DNA of 64,000 bases from Deinococcus aquatilis DSM 23025 (lineage in GTDB: Bacteria > Deinococcota > Deinococci > Deinococcales > Deinococcaceae). This document shows positions 12,582 to 22,872 of the stretch, piece by piece. The stretch is taken from the NCBI RefSeq assembly GCF_000378445.1, contig NZ_KB899716.1, positions 17,391 through 81,390 on the forward strand. Direction: 5' to 3'. The notes beneath the pieces are model-generated. The model had not been told where the DNA came from. It did not search any database and saw only the letters and a program-made list of their open reading frames with translations. Positions within the stretch are counted from its first letter, which is position 1; each line of letters begins with the position of its first letter. The position numbers were made by a program, and so were the translations under genes.

Positions 12582-13436
12582 GTGAATCTTGTCCACTGGG
12601 TTTCGCGGGCCGTCCGCCTGACCGCTGTTGCCGCTCTGTTGGGGAGCGTGTCGTTGGCCGCTTCCTCCTACCGCGTCCAATCCGGCGATACGTTGTCGGG
12701 AATCGCGGTGCGGGCGGGCGTGACGGTCGCGCAGTTGCGGGCCGCCAATCCCTCTTTGCGCGATGCCAATTCGGTGCAGGCAGGCCGAGTCCTGACCCTG
12801 CCGGGGCGCGTGCTGCCTGCCACCTCCTACCGCGTCCGTGAGGGCGACAACCTGACCGTGATCGCTCAGCGTGTGGGCCTGACATTGACGCAGTTGGTGC
12901 GGGCCAACCCTAAATACGCAGGCGGAAAACCCGTGTGGGCAGGGGCAGTGATCCAGATTCCGGCCCGCACGGTGGCTGCCCGAACGGGCACAACCGCCAC
13001 GGTGCGTCCCGCAGCTATCCGGGTTGATCCCGTTTCTCCAGCGTCGTCCGGCGCGTGGCTGTGGCCTGTGGCCGGATACCGCTCCATCACCAGCGATTAC
13101 GGTTCCCGTGTGTTGGACGGCGTGCGCGAGATGCACTACGGAATAGATATCGTTGCTCCGACCGGAACTCTGGTAAGGGCGGCCCGCAGCGGGCGGGTGC
13201 TGGAATCTCGCCCCGATTTCGACCGGGGCTGGGGCTGGACCGTGGTCATGCAGCACCCCGATGGCTGGATTACCCGCTATGCCCACCTCAGCGCCAATCT
13301 GGTCAGGCAGGGCGAACAGGTCGTGCGTGGGCAGCCCATCGGAAAGGTGGGCAATACAGGACGCTCCACGGGGCCGCACCTCCATTTTGGAACCTATCTG
13401 CGCTGGAACCCACGCAATCCACTGAGTCTGTACTGA
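12582..13436 (+). CDS. Secreted LysM-LysM-M23 metallopeptidase
   Basis: A probable peptidoglycan hydrolase of 284 residues. A signal peptide (VRLTAVAALLGSVSLAA) is followed by two LysM peptidoglycan-binding modules (about residues 28-72 and 82-125, each with YRV.(S/E)GD.L). A C-terminal M23 domain with the zinc ligands in MHYGID (about 184) and HLHF (about 265) completes it. The GTG at 12582 is chosen because TATCCT lies 7 nt upstream and the signal peptide then starts properly; the longer open frame overlaps the truA start region. Confidence 0.88.
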   Translation: MNLVHWVSRAVRLTAVAALLGSVSLAASSYRVQSGDTLSGIAVRAGVTVAQLRAANPSLRDANSVQAGRVLTLPGRVLPATSYRVREGDNLTVIAQRVGLTLTQLVRANPKYAGGKPVWAGAVIQIPARTVAARTGTTATVRPAAIRVDPVSPASSGAWLWPVAGYRSITSDYGSRVLDGVREMHYGIDIVAPTGTLVRAARSGRVLESRPDFDRGWGWTVVMQHPDGWITRYAHLSANLVRQGEQVVRGQPIGKVGNTGRSTGPHLHFGTYLRWNPRNPLSLY

Positions 13437-13514
13437 TCAGGGCGCCAGTGTTCCACGCCCGCGCCTCTGTTGCCCATTGATCATCCGGGGCGTTTCCTGG
13501 GCCAACTCCTGCCC

Positions 13515-15305
13515 TCAGTCATACCCGCCGAACCGCTGATCTTTGGCCTTCCTGGACTGCTGCTCTATGAAATGTTGATCGGTCAGGCGGTGCAGCGTAC
13601 GGCGTTCTGCCACCCAACCTGTGTGGGGCAGCAGCGGCAAGAACAGTCCCGGCGCGGCGGCCACTGCACTGGGCCGCTGCACATCCAGGGCCACGGGGAC
13701 CAGCAGCGTATAGGTGGGGTAGCGTTTGGGGCCGCCGACGCGCACAGCATCCGGGCCGAGGTGGGCGCGGAGTTCGGCCAGGGCCTGCCGGAACAGTGCC
13801 AGGGTCTGTTTGGGCGGCAGGTCTGGAAACAAGTCCAGTTCGGCCTGTGTGCGGGTCACTTCGCCCTGCAAAGTCAGGTAGGCGATCAGGAGCGCGGTTT
13901 CAGGCCAGCGCAGGGGCACGGGCTGACCGCCTCGGCGCAGGGTCGTCTGACCGAGGGTATCGAGCGTCCAGCCTGCCCACGCCTCAGCCTGCTGCGGCCC
14001 CTGCCGATGCACCGCCTGATCGGCCTGCTCTGCCCAGATGCTCAGATCCGGCTCCAACGCCGCCAGTTGCATCAAGGTGGTCAGCTCTGCCAGATCGGGA
14101 GCCAGAAGCTGAGGCGCACTCAGACGCAGCAGACCGGGCAGGGCTTCGCGCAGGCCATCCAGTGCTTGCGGCACAAGGTTTTGCCGGTACAGCAGGTCGG
14201 CCCGGTGCAGCCTGACCCTGACCACCCACGGTGGTGGCAGGCTGCCGGGTGCCTGTAAAGCTGCGTCCAGGTCGCGCAGGGCAGCGCAATCGTGATGTTG
14301 GCGGCGCAGCAGCAGGCCCCGGCAGGCCCAGTCTCTCGCCTCGGTGGGACGGGGAAACAGCGGGTAGCTGTGCACGGCAGCCAGCGCGGCCCGGTGGGCA
14401 CCCAGCATACTCAAGCGCTCTGCCAGGGCAAAAGCACAGGTTCGGCGCAGATTCACCCGCTCTACCGCTTCAAGTGCGTCGGCCAGTTCTGTCAGTGCCC
14501 CCACGTTCCCCTGAAGCTGAAGCGCGGCCAAGGCCCGCAAGGCCCGCGCATCGGGGCTGGCTGGCGTTGGTGTGTGGTGGGCAGCCGATTCCCCGTGTTT
14601 GGCAGAGCTGACAAGGGTGCCCTGTTTCTGCTTGCCCCGCGCCTCAGACTCAACAGGTGCATCCTCCGCTCCCTGCTCATCAACCACCTGTCCAGAGATG
14701 AGCGTCAGGGTCAGTGTCCATTCAGCCGCCCAGACCTCCGCCGGAATCGCCTGATCTGCCTTGCCCTGCGCAGTCTGGGCCGTCTGGAGTGCCTGCACTG
14801 CCTGCGCTGCCTCGCCAGCCTCACGCAGCCCCCGTGCCAGCGCCAGCCAGAGGTGCGGAGTGAGTAGAGAAGGGAGGCTGGAGGCGTGCTGCACGCACTG
14901 AAAGGCCCGCTGCCAGTCTGCCTCCTGAGGCTGGGCCTCGGCCTGACGGAGCGCGGCCCATGCCTGGGCACAGGCCAGGGCTGCCGTACAGGAGGCATCG
15001 TTGCCCAGGCTCTCCTGGTGCGGCCCCTCCTGGCTCAGCCCCTCACGGCTCAGGTAATTCAGGGCCGCAGTCTCATGCCGCTCTGCTGCCTCGGATAAAC
15101 CCAGCAGCGCGTAGATGTATCCCAGCGTTGCCACGGCCCAGGGGTCGCCGCCTGCGTTGGCCCGCGCCATCGGCCAGAGCGCTTCCTGAATTCGGCCTGC
15201 TCCCAGCAACCCGAGCGCCTGTGTCCGCCAGTCGGCAGCCCGCCGAATCACCTCGGGCGATACGGCGACATCGGCAATACCAGGAGGAGGAACAGGAGGG
15301 GACAC
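13515..15305 (-). CDS. TPR-like protein with C-terminal winged-helix domain
   Basis: A 596-residue cytoplasmic protein rich in Ala/Leu helical repeats (about residues 20-430), resembling tetratricopeptide repeats. About residues 445-540 read like an OmpR/SARP-type winged-helix domain (LDTLGQTTLRRGGQPVPLRW, then helices and YTLLV). In most SARP/BTAD regulators this DNA-binding domain is N-terminal; here the order is reversed. A linker near residues 210-250 is low-complexity. The GTG start is uncertain; TAGGCT lies 12 nt upstream. A regulatory role is inferred from the domains only. Confidence 0.65.
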   Translation of the reverse strand: MSPPVPPPGIADVAVSPEVIRRAADWRTQALGLLGAGRIQEALWPMARANAGGDPWAVATLGYIYALLGLSEAAERHETAALNYLSREGLSQEGPHQESLGNDASCTAALACAQAWAALRQAEAQPQEADWQRAFQCVQHASSLPSLLTPHLWLALARGLREAGEAAQAVQALQTAQTAQGKADQAIPAEVWAAEWTLTLTLISGQVVDEQGAEDAPVESEARGKQKQGTLVSSAKHGESAAHHTPTPASPDARALRALAALQLQGNVGALTELADALEAVERVNLRRTCAFALAERLSMLGAHRAALAAVHSYPLFPRPTEARDWACRGLLLRRQHHDCAALRDLDAALQAPGSLPPPWVVRVRLHRADLLYRQNLVPQALDGLREALPGLLRLSAPQLLAPDLAELTTLMQLAALEPDLSIWAEQADQAVHRQGPQQAEAWAGWTLDTLGQTTLRRGGQPVPLRWPETALLIAYLTLQGEVTRTQAELDLFPDLPPKQTLALFRQALAELRAHLGPDAVRVGGPKRYPTYTLLVPVALDVQRPSAVAAAPGLFLPLLPHTGWVAERRTLHRLTDQHFIEQQSRKAKDQRFGGYD

Positions 15306-15405
15306 GGTATGAAACTCAGCCTAGCGCGTCTGAAGACCCTGGATTGCCGTACCTGTCACGCCCCCAAAAGGTGGGAGAGAACGCCGTAGCCGTTAGCCTA
15401 GGCCT

Positions 15406-15675
15406 ATGACCGTCTTCCAGACCGCCGCACCCCACCCCGTTCAGGTGCAATACGTGGAAGCCCGCGACGATGGCGATGGCCTGACTGCTGCCGCCCTGAG
15501 TGCCCATCTGGACACCTTACAGGCCCAGCCGGGATTCGTGGGGGCCGAACTGTTGGTCAGTCCGGCCCAACCCGGCCTGCTGCTGATCGCCAGCCGTTGG
15601 GCCACCCCTGCCCCTGAACTCCCGCTGCCTGCCGGAGCCAAAGCGTGGGTTTTTGAGGTGCGGGAATCGCGCTGA
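15406..15675 (+). CDS. Small ABM-like (dimeric alpha-beta barrel) protein
   Basis: An 89-residue cytoplasmic protein. The pattern VQYVEAR...LSAHLDTLQAQPGFVGAELLVSPAQPGLLLIASRW fits the ferredoxin-like fold of antibiotic-biosynthesis-monooxygenase (ABM) domains, which handle small aromatic or haem-like molecules or have unknown roles. Catalytic residues cannot be assigned. TAGCCT sits 6 nt before the ATG, so it is probably leaderless. It converges on fumC across a likely bidirectional hairpin. Confidence 0.65.
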   Translation: MTVFQTAAPHPVQVQYVEARDDGDGLTAAALSAHLDTLQAQPGFVGAELLVSPAQPGLLLIASRWATPAPELPLPAGAKAWVFEVRESR

Positions 15676-15698
15676 GCAAGGTGCCTGGGTTGTAGAGA

Positions 15699-15753
15699 GT
15701 GGGTGTGGGAAAGGCGTGGTGGGCAGTTCTGCTCGGCTTTTCCCATAACCCAC
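15699..15753. terminator. Convergent hairpin between ABM-like gene and fumC
   Basis: GTGGGT.TGGGAAA pairs imperfectly with TTTTCCCATAACCCAC. Its position between converging genes suggests a shared terminator, but the T-runs are short. Confidence 0.4.
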
Positions 15754-15762
15754 GTCCCTCCC

Positions 15763-17172
15763 TCAGTTATGCGTCATCTCCAGCGGAATCACCCACGCCG
15801 TGAATTCTTCGTCGGTGACGTAGCCGAGGCTCAGCGCCGCTTCACGCAGGCTGCTGCCTTCCTTGTGCGCTTTTTTGGCGATGGCGGCGGCCTTGTCGTA
15901 GCCGATGTGCTTGTTCAGCGCCGTCACCTGCATCAGATTGATGCTCAGGTTGTGCTCGATTTTCTCCAGATTCGGTTCGATGCCCACCGCGCAGTTGTCG
16001 TTGAAGGCGAGGCTGGCGTCGGCAATCAGGCGGATGCTTTCCAGCACGGCGTGAACCATCACGGGCTTGAACACGTTGAGCTGAAAATTGCCCTGACTGC
16101 CCGCAAAGGCGACGGTGGCGTCGTTGCCGAAGACGCGGGTCGCCACCATCGTCAGCGCCTCGCTCTGGGTGGGGTTCACCTTGCCAGGCATGATGCTGGA
16201 GCCGGGTTCGTTTTCGGGAATCACGATCTCACCGATGCCGTTGCGGGGGCCGCTTGCCAGCCAGCGCACGTCGTTCGCCATTTTCATCAGAGCGCCTGCC
16301 AGAGTTCGCAGCGCCGCCGAAGTCTGCACCAGCGCGTCATGGGCGCTGAGGGCCGCGAATTTGTTTTCTGCCGAGCGGAAGGGAAAGCCCGTTTCGGCCT
16401 CGTACTTTTGTGCGGCCAGATCGCCAAATTTGGGATGGGCGTTCAGGCCCGTTCCTACCGCCGTGCCGCCGATGGCGAGGTCGTACAGGCCCGCTTCGGC
16501 GTGCTTGACTTCGGCCAGTGCGTAATCCAGTTGGGCCACCCAGCCGCCGATTTCCTGGCCCAGCGTGATCGGTGTGGCGTCTTGCAGGTGCGTGCGGCCC
16601 ACCTTGACCAGTCCGGCGTGCTGCTCGGCCTTGGCGTGCAGCGTGTCCCGCAGTTTGCCCACGCTGCCGTACAGTCGGTGGTTCAGCTCCAGCACCACGG
16701 CGATGTGCATGGCGGTGGGAAAGGTATCGTTGCTGCTCTGGCCCCGGTTCACATGGTCGTTGGGATGCACGGGCGCTTTGCTGCCCAGCACGCCGCCCGC
16801 CAGTTCGATGGCGCGGTTGGAAATTACCTCGTTGGCGTTCATGTTGCTCTGGGTACCGCTGCCCGTCTGAAACACCACCAGCGGAAAATGGCTGTCCAGC
16901 GTGCCCGCGATCACTTCATCGGCGGCCTGCACGATCAGGTCGGCCACGTTTTGCGGCAACTCGCCCAGTTCGGCATTGGCCTGCGCCGCGCCTTTTTTCA
17001 GAATTCCCAGTGCCTGAATCACCGGGCGGCCCCAGACGAAGGTGTCGCGCCCAATCGGGAAATTGTGGATGCTGCGCTCGGTCTGTGCGCCCCAGTAGCG
17101 GTCAGAGGCGACTTCCAGCTTGCCCATCGTGTCGGATTCGGTGCGGGTGGCCGGGGTGCGGGTATCGGTCAT
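15763..17172 (-). CDS. fumC: Class II fumarate hydratase
   Basis: FumC is the iron-free, homotetrameric fumarase of the TCA cycle that hydrates fumarate to malate. The 469-residue length is normal. Landmarks are [14 protein letters not shown], the [17 protein letters not shown] active-site region, [16 protein letters not shown] and the superfamily signature [11 protein letters not shown]. The minus-strand TAAACT lies 6 nt before the ATG, so the mRNA is probably leaderless. It is divergent from ypdA. Confidence 0.97.
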   Translation of the reverse strand: MTDTRTPATRTESDTMGKLEVASDRYWGAQTERSIHNFPIGRDTFVWGRPVIQALGILKKGAAQANAELGELPQNVADLIVQAADEVIAGTLDSHFPLVVFQTGSGTQSNMNANEVISNRAIELAGGVLGSKAPVHPNDHVNRGQSSNDTFPTAMHIAVVLELNHRLYGSVGKLRDTLHAKAEQHAGLVKVGRTHLQDATPITLGQEIGGWVAQLDYALAEVKHAEAGLYDLAIGGTAVGTGLNAHPKFGDLAAQKYEAETGFPFRSAENKFAALSAHDALVQTSAALRTLAGALMKMANDVRWLASGPRNGIGEIVIPENEPGSSIMPGKVNPTQSEALTMVATRVFGNDATVAFAGSQGNFQLNVFKPVMVHAVLESIRLIADASLAFNDNCAVGIEPNLEKIEHNLSINLMQVTALNKHIGYDKAAAIAKKAHKEGSSLREAALSLGYVTDEEFTAWVIPLEMTHN

Positions 17173-17292
17173 GCTGCAAGTTTAAGGCGGTCAGGCTGTC
17201 ACGCGGTCAGGAACCCCGGACAGGTGAAAATGCAGGCCGTTCTCCCGGCTCCCTTACGGTCTTCCCTCCCCTCCCCTGCCAGAATGGAAGGC

Positions 17293-18294
17293 ATGAGTGG
17301 TCTGATTGATGTGGCAATCGTGGGCGCTGGCCCGGTGGGACTCGCGGCAGCCATTGCCTGCAAACGTGCTGGCCTGAGTTATGTGGTGCTGGAAAAGGGC
17401 TGCGTGGTCAACGCCATCTTTGAATATCCCACCTACATGACGTTTTTTACCACCGCCCCGGAACTGGAAATCGGCAACCATCCGATGGTGACGGGTCACG
17501 ACAAGCCGGATCGCCGCGACGCGCTGATGTACTACCGCCTCGTCACGCAGCGCGAGGAGTTGAACGTGGAGCAGTACACCACCGTCACGGACATTCACGC
17601 GGCCCCGGCGGGCTTTACGCTGGAAATTGAGGCGCGGGACGGCACGCCCGGAGTCGTGGAAGCGCGGCGCGTGATCGTGGCGACCGGCTATTACGACAAC
17701 CCCCTGCATCTGGGCATTCCCGGTGAGGACGGCGACAACGTCTCGCACTATTACACCGAAGCGCACCCCTTTATGGGACTTGACGTGACTGTGATCGGTG
17801 CGGGAAACAGCGCCGCCGACGCCGCCCTTGACCTGTGGCGCGGCGGGGCCAAAGTCACGATGGTGGTGCGTGCCCCCGAACTGAAATCCACCATCAAATA
17901 CTGGGTGCGCCCTGACCTGGAAAACCGCATCAAGGAAGGCAGCATCGCCGCGCATTTCAACTCGCAGGTCGTGGAGATTCAACCCGATGCAGTGCGAATT
18001 CTCCGGGCCGATGGCAGCACCTTCGATCTGCCTACCCATTTCACCTTTGCCCTGACTGGCTACCGCCCCGACCTCAGCTTCCTGGACAGCCTGCAACTGG
18101 CCCAGCAGCCCGACGCCTGCCTCGTTCTGTCCGAGACTTACGAGAGCAGCACGCCGGGGCTGTTCGTGGTGGGAAGCGCAGGCTTTGCGGGCAAGACCAA
18201 TCAGGTCTTTATCGAAAACGGGCGGCATCACGCCATTGCTGCCGTGGCCGAAATCGGGCGGCAACTGGAAGGCGCGGCGCTGCTGGCCCGCTGA
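17293..18294 (+). CDS. ypdA: YpdA-family bacillithiol disulfide reductase
   Basis: A 333-residue FAD- and NADPH-dependent flavoprotein. It has an N-terminal FAD site ([21 protein letters not shown]) and a second dinucleotide site ([15 protein letters not shown]). No CxxC redox pair is present, as is typical for YpdA. The family reduces oxidised bacillithiol (BSSB) in bacteria that use bacillithiol, which includes Deinococcus. The ATG at 17293 begins the FAD-binding strand 7 residues in. The longer open frame upstream lies antisense to fumC and is not coding. Confidence 0.87.
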   Translation: MSGLIDVAIVGAGPVGLAAAIACKRAGLSYVVLEKGCVVNAIFEYPTYMTFFTTAPELEIGNHPMVTGHDKPDRRDALMYYRLVTQREELNVEQYTTVTDIHAAPAGFTLEIEARDGTPGVVEARRVIVATGYYDNPLHLGIPGEDGDNVSHYYTEAHPFMGLDVTVIGAGNSAADAALDLWRGGAKVTMVVRAPELKSTIKYWVRPDLENRIKEGSIAAHFNSQVVEIQPDAVRILRADGSTFDLPTHFTFALTGYRPDLSFLDSLQLAQQPDACLVLSETYESSTPGLFVVGSAGFAGKTNQVFIENGRHHAIAAVAEIGRQLEGAALLAR

Positions 18295-18319
18295 GGTTTC
18301 TCGCTGCCCTGTCTTCACG

Positions 18320-18355
18320 TTCACGCGCTTCACAATTCAGTGTGGAGCGCGTGAA
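18320..18355. promoter_or_regulatory. Near-perfect inverted repeat before VanW gene
   Basis: TTCACGCGCTTCACA and TGTGGAGCGCGTGAA form a 15-bp inverted repeat (one mismatch) around a 6-nt centre. It ends immediately beside AATACT, the -10-like element of the next gene. It is either an operator or a hairpin ending the ypdA mRNA; there is no T-run. Confidence 0.5.
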
Positions 18356-18367
18356 ATACTGCCGGGC

Positions 18368-19897
18368 ATGAAGGGTCAACTGAGGCGAAGGGGCGTGTGG
18401 ACGGCAGTGGTCAGCGCCGTATTGGGTGCTGCACTTTTAGGCGGCGCGGTGGCGCAGACGGAGACTCCGCCGGTTTCTGTTCCTCCCGCTTCTGCTCCCC
18501 CAGTCACCGAGCCTGTGCCTACGCCGCCCGCAACGCCCCCAGCCTCAACGCCAGCCACTACCCCAGCTACAATTCCGGCGCTGCCCCTCCCGCCCATGCC
18601 CCCCAGCGTCACGCCGCCTGCCCCGGTCGTCCCTGAGCCTGTTGCGCCCGTACCGGTGGCCCCCGCGCCTACACCGCCTGTCGTGCCCACGCCTGAGCCT
18701 GTACCGACGCCGCAACCCATGCCCACGCCGCCCACTCCTGAGCCTGCGGCCCCTGTCCAGCCCGCACCGACGCCCCCCGAACCCAGCGTGCAGGTCACGC
18801 CCACCCGTACCGCGCCGCTGCTGATTACTGTACGCGCGGAGTGGCCCGCCCTGATCGACGGCAAAAAAACCACGCTCCCTTTTACCCGCACCCTCACTGT
18901 TTCCGGTGCGCGGGTCGCTCAACTGCGCGGACGTGGCGGCGGCATCAGCGCTTCTCTGGAAGCCGACCTCAAGAAGTTTGTCTCCGAGCTGCCTTCCAAG
19001 CCCGAGGACGCCCGCTTTGAAGAGTTGTGGGACGGCTGGTCGGTGGTGCAGCGCAACGGGTTGATCATCAATATGGAAAAAACCCGTGCGAGCATCGAAG
19101 CCGTGCTGAAAAATCCGCAGGGCGTGCAGGCCAGCGTCATCGTGTCGGGGCAGGTGGCACCCGAACGCACGCTGAATTTCTTTGCCTCGCGCGGCATCAC
19201 GCAGCATCTGAGCACCGGTGAAACCAACTATTACGGCAGCAGCGCAGCCCGCATCACCAATATTCATGTCGGTGCGTCGCGTTTTAAAGACCGCCTGATT
19301 GAAAGCAAGGTCTTCTCGTTCAACGGGGCGGTAGGTGCAATCAACACCAAAAACGGCTTCGTGACTGGCCTGGTCATTTCCGGCGAACGCACCGCAGATG
19401 GTGTCGGGGGCGGCATCTGTCAGGTCAGTACCACCGTCTTCCGTGCCCTCTACGGCGCGGGATTGTCCACGCTTCAGCGTCAGCCTCATTCATATCAGGT
19501 GCACTATTACGATCCACAGGGACTGGACGCCACCATCTACCAGCCCTCGCTCGACCTGAAATTTGCCAACGATACCGGTGGGGCGTTGTGGTTCCAGACC
19601 GACTGGAACGATGATGAGGCCCGCCTGACGGTTGCCGTGTTCGGTCAAGCCCGTGACTACACCGTGGAAGTTGGTGCGCCGCGCACGCTCGCTACCCGCC
19701 CCTCCCCTGCCGACCGCCTGATTTCCGACCCCACCCTGCCCGCCGGACAACGTAAGCAGGTGGATTGGGCCGCCCCCGGAGCCACCCTGGAAGTCACCCG
19801 TAAATTCGTTCGTAACGGGCAGGCTTTCAAGCAGGACATTCTGCGAAGCGTCTACCGCCCGTGGCCCAACATTTTCCTGGTGGGCACGCGCCGCTAA
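18368..19897 (+). CDS. Secreted VanW family protein
   Basis: A 509-residue exported protein. A signal peptide ([21 protein letters not shown]) is followed by a Pro/Thr/Ala-rich linker (about residues 35-145), a YoaR-like region and a VanW domain (about 281-390: [11 protein letters not shown]...[17 protein letters not shown]...[15 protein letters not shown]). VanW proteins are found near peptidoglycan genes and vancomycin-resistance operons; their biochemical function is not established. AATACT lies 7 nt before the ATG, next to a palindrome. The Pro-rich tether suggests reach through the thick cell wall. Confidence 0.85.
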   Translation: MKGQLRRRGVWTAVVSAVLGAALLGGAVAQTETPPVSVPPASAPPVTEPVPTPPATPPASTPATTPATIPALPLPPMPPSVTPPAPVVPEPVAPVPVAPAPTPPVVPTPEPVPTPQPMPTPPTPEPAAPVQPAPTPPEPSVQVTPTRTAPLLITVRAEWPALIDGKKTTLPFTRTLTVSGARVAQLRGRGGGISASLEADLKKFVSELPSKPEDARFEELWDGWSVVQRNGLIINMEKTRASIEAVLKNPQGVQASVIVSGQVAPERTLNFFASRGITQHLSTGETNYYGSSAARITNIHVGASRFKDRLIESKVFSFNGAVGAINTKNGFVTGLVISGERTADGVGGGICQVSTTVFRALYGAGLSTLQRQPHSYQVHYYDPQGLDATIYQPSLDLKFANDTGGALWFQTDWNDDEARLTVAVFGQARDYTVEVGAPRTLATRPSPADRLISDPTLPAGQRKQVDWAAPGATLEVTRKFVRNGQAFKQDILRSVYRPWPNIFLVGTRR

Positions 19898-19910
19898 GCC
19901 TGAGCTATAG

Positions 19911-19952
19911 GCGTGGGGAGAGGCTTGAACGGCCTCTCCCCACGCTGTTTTT
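19911..19952 (+). terminator. Intrinsic terminator after VanW gene
   Basis: GCGTGGGGAGAGGC pairs with GCCTCTCCCCACGC and is followed by TGTTTTT. It lies between convergent vanW-like and parB genes. Confidence 0.9.
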
Positions 19953-19970
19953 GGCTCTTTGATTCTCAGC

Positions 19971-20811
19971 TTATTCCTCGGCAGTGAACCCGAGCAGTTC
20001 CAGAATCCGGTCGAGTTCCTCGCGGGAGCCGTAATTCAGTTCTACGCGCCCCTTGTCTTCGCCGGTAATGCGTACCCGCGTCCCGGTGCGGCGGCTCAAG
20101 TCCAGTTCCAGTTGGCGGTAGGTGCGCGGTGGGTTGACGGCAATGGGCGTGTGGGCCGTGGGTTGTTCGGTTTTGGGTTCCCGCTTCAGGGCCTCGGCGT
20201 CCCGAACATTCAGGCCACGCGACACGATCTGTTGCAGTGCCCAGTCGCGGTCCTGGGCAGGCTGCGCCAGAATGGCTCGGGCGTGACTGGCTGTAATTTC
20301 ACCGCTATCCAGCGCCCGCAGCGCGGTTTCTCCCAGCGTCAGCAGGCGCAGCGCGTTGGATACGGTGCTGCGGCCTTTGCCTACGGCCTGGGCCACCCCT
20401 TCCTGATTCAACCCGTGATCCAACAGGGCCTGATAGGCCCTCGCTTCTTCCAGCGGCCCCAGGTCTTCGCGTTGTAGGTTCTCGACAATCGCGATTTCCA
20501 GCGCCTCACGGTCTGCAAGGTCGCGGATGATCACGGGCAGTTCGGTCAGGCCCGCAAGCTGGCTGGCCCGCCAGCGCCGCTCCCCCGCCACGATCTCAAA
20601 AGCGTCGCCGCGTGGGCGCACCAGCAGGGGTTGCAGCACGCCCTTTTCCCGGATGCTCTGGGCCAGTTCGGCCAGCCCTTCGGCGGCAAAAACCTGACGG
20701 GGCTGATACGCCGCCTGCACGATTCTGTCCAGGCGTAGGGTCTGCACCCCAGTCAGCCTGCTGATTTCAGCCTGAGGTTTGCCCAGTAGTGCGTCCAGGC
20801 CGCGCCCAAGA

Positions 20812-20828
<17 letters not shown>
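19971..20828 (-). CDS. parB: Chromosome partitioning protein ParB
   Basis: ParB is the CTP-dependent clamp that loads on parS and spreads to guide segregation with ParA. The 285-residue protein has the N-terminal ParA-interacting [11 protein letters not shown], the CTP-binding domain with [12 protein letters not shown] and [17 protein letters not shown], the helix-turn-helix for parS ([22 protein letters not shown]) and a C-terminal dimerisation segment. The GTG start overlaps the end of parA by 17 nt in a different frame, indicating co-translation. Confidence 0.95.
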
Positions 20829-21561
<733 letters not shown>

Positions 21562-21643
21562 AGGAGTTCCTTGACTACGAGCATTGCCAGTGAAGATACC
21601 GTCATTCCGCAGGAACATGGCAGGGCGGCGGCTGCGTGTGGCC

Positions 21644-22381
21644 TCACGTATTGCCATTCCAGAAGAGCGGCTGATGGTTCGGCACGCCCGGACGCCGGGG
21701 GTACTTGGCGGGTGTGGGCTTCAGCTTCTCGATCACGATCAGGGTGCGGGCATCGCCCAGAATCGGCAGCGTGAATGGATCGACCACCTGCACCTTACCG
21801 CCCACCTCACCCGACGCACGCCGACCTGCATTGAGTTCTTCGGCGCTGATCGGGCCTTTTTGAGCCACCAGAAGGCCGTTCTCCCGCAGAAGCGGCAGGG
21901 CCAGTTCAGCCAGAATCGGCAGTGCGGCCACTGCACGCACCACTACCCGGTCATAGCGTTGGCGGTGTTGGGGGTCTTGCCCCAGTTCCTCGGCACGACC
22001 TACCAGTGGATTGACGTTGTTGAGGCCCAGTGCGGCAGCGGTGGCCGCCACGAATTCGATCTTTTTGCGTGTGGAATCCACCGGCACCAGTTGCAGGTCA
22101 GGCTGCACGATTGCCAGTGGCAGCGCCGGAAAACCCGCACCTGTTCCCAGATCGATAACCCGTTGAACGCCGTGCAGATATCCTCCCTGCAAACAGGTCA
22201 GCGAATCCACGAAGTGTTTGAGGATGATGTCGGGTTCTTCCTTGAGGGCTGTGAGATTGGTGCGGGTCGAGCCTTCCAGCAGCAGCCTCAGCAACTCAGC
22301 AAAAGCAGGCAGGTGCGGCGTGAGGTCTAACCCCAGCGCGTCGCCGCCCCGCAGCAGGAGGTCCTGTCCTTCGGGGGTCAT
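21644..22381 (-). CDS. rsmG: 16S rRNA (guanine527-N7)-methyltransferase RsmG
   Basis: RsmG (GidB) methylates G527 of 16S rRNA using S-adenosylmethionine. The 245-residue protein has the SAM-binding motif [17 protein letters not shown] (about residues 73-89) and the family segment [23 protein letters not shown]. Its ATG overlaps the stop of the upstream LAGLIDADG-like gene by 4 nt (ATGA), so the two are probably translationally coupled. parA follows 82 bp downstream with its own ribosome-binding site. Confidence 0.95.
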   Translation of the reverse strand: MTPEGQDLLLRGGDALGLDLTPHLPAFAELLRLLLEGSTRTNLTALKEEPDIILKHFVDSLTCLQGGYLHGVQRVIDLGTGAGFPALPLAIVQPDLQLVPVDSTRKKIEFVAATAAALGLNNVNPLVGRAEELGQDPQHRQRYDRVVVRAVAALPILAELALPLLRENGLLVAQKGPISAEELNAGRRASGEVGGKVQVVDPFTLPILGDARTLIVIEKLKPTPAKYPRRPGVPNHQPLFWNGNT

Positions 22382-22782
22382 GGGTTGGCCTGCAATTCGG
22401 ACAGGTCTGCCGTGTTCATCTCTGCTGTATTCATCAGGCCGTACCTCGTTTTCATATCGGTGTAGCGTTCAAAAGCGTGATCATCCAGTTCGGCCATCGG
22501 CAGAGCGTCCAATAGTGGGATGAGCTGGTCGCGCAGCACCTTTCCCCGCGCCATCCACTGGTAATACTGGCGTCCGCCGTGATCGTAGGGGCCGTACAAC
22601 CGCGAACCGGGACAGATTCGCAGCATGGTTTCAAAAAGTTTGCGGTGACGGGTGTGCATCCTCAGTGTGATGTGCGCTTGCTTGCCGTCGCCGCCAAAAT
22701 GCCCCTCACCAATCAGGATGCCCAGCAGCAATCCCTGATCGAAGGATGTAGTTGAAGTGGAAGATGGGGTGGGCGTGTCCAT
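22378..22782 (-). CDS. Single-motif LAGLIDADG-like protein
   Basis: A 134-residue protein that begins with a Thr/Ser-rich tail and then reads [14 protein letters not shown]. This matches the LAGLIDADG helix pattern, with Glu at the position of the catalytic acid. It continues with the expected strands ([40 protein letters not shown]). One motif suggests action as a homodimer, or domestication as a DNA-binding protein. It is not inside an intron or intein; it sits between mnmG and rsmG, overlaps rsmG by 4 nt, and starts at the edge of a parS-like repeat. The function is not known. Confidence 0.65.
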   Translation of the reverse strand: MDTPTPSSTSTTSFDQGLLLGILIGEGHFGGDGKQAHITLRMHTRHRKLFETMLRICPGSRLYGPYDHGGRQYYQWMARGKVLRDQLIPLLDALPMAELDDHAFERYTDMKTRYGLMNTAEMNTADLSELQANP

Positions 22783-22810
22783 GTTTCACCGTCAAGTTTC
22801 CCGTCAAACA
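22782..22810. repeat. parS-like 29-bp repeat, copy 1
   Basis: The repeat starts TGTTTCACCG and ends CCGTCAAACA, with CAAGTTTCC inside. It is 28/29 identical to the copy at 22841. The left arm TGTTTCAC is half of the consensus parS TGTTTCACGTGAAACA. It abuts the start codon of the LAGLIDADG-like gene. Confidence 0.7.
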
Positions 22811-22840
22811 GAGTACAGGTCAAGCACCTCCACCCAGTTT

Positions 22841-22869
22841 TGTTTCACCGTCAAGTTTCCCGTGAAACA
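22841..22869. repeat. parS-like 29-bp repeat, copy 2
   Basis: The outer arms are TGTTTCAC and GTGAAACA, exactly the two halves of consensus parS, separated by 13 bp. The right 16 bp (22854-22869, AGTTTCCCGTGAAACA) match consensus parS at 14 of 16 positions. It lies just downstream of mnmG in the partition cluster. Confidence 0.75.
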
Positions 22870-22872
22870 TTC

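Noticed and set aside
15703..17292. Long plus-strand open frame leading into ypdA
   Set aside because: It lies antisense to fumC. The conserved ypdA protein begins at 17293, and the upstream translation has no family signal.
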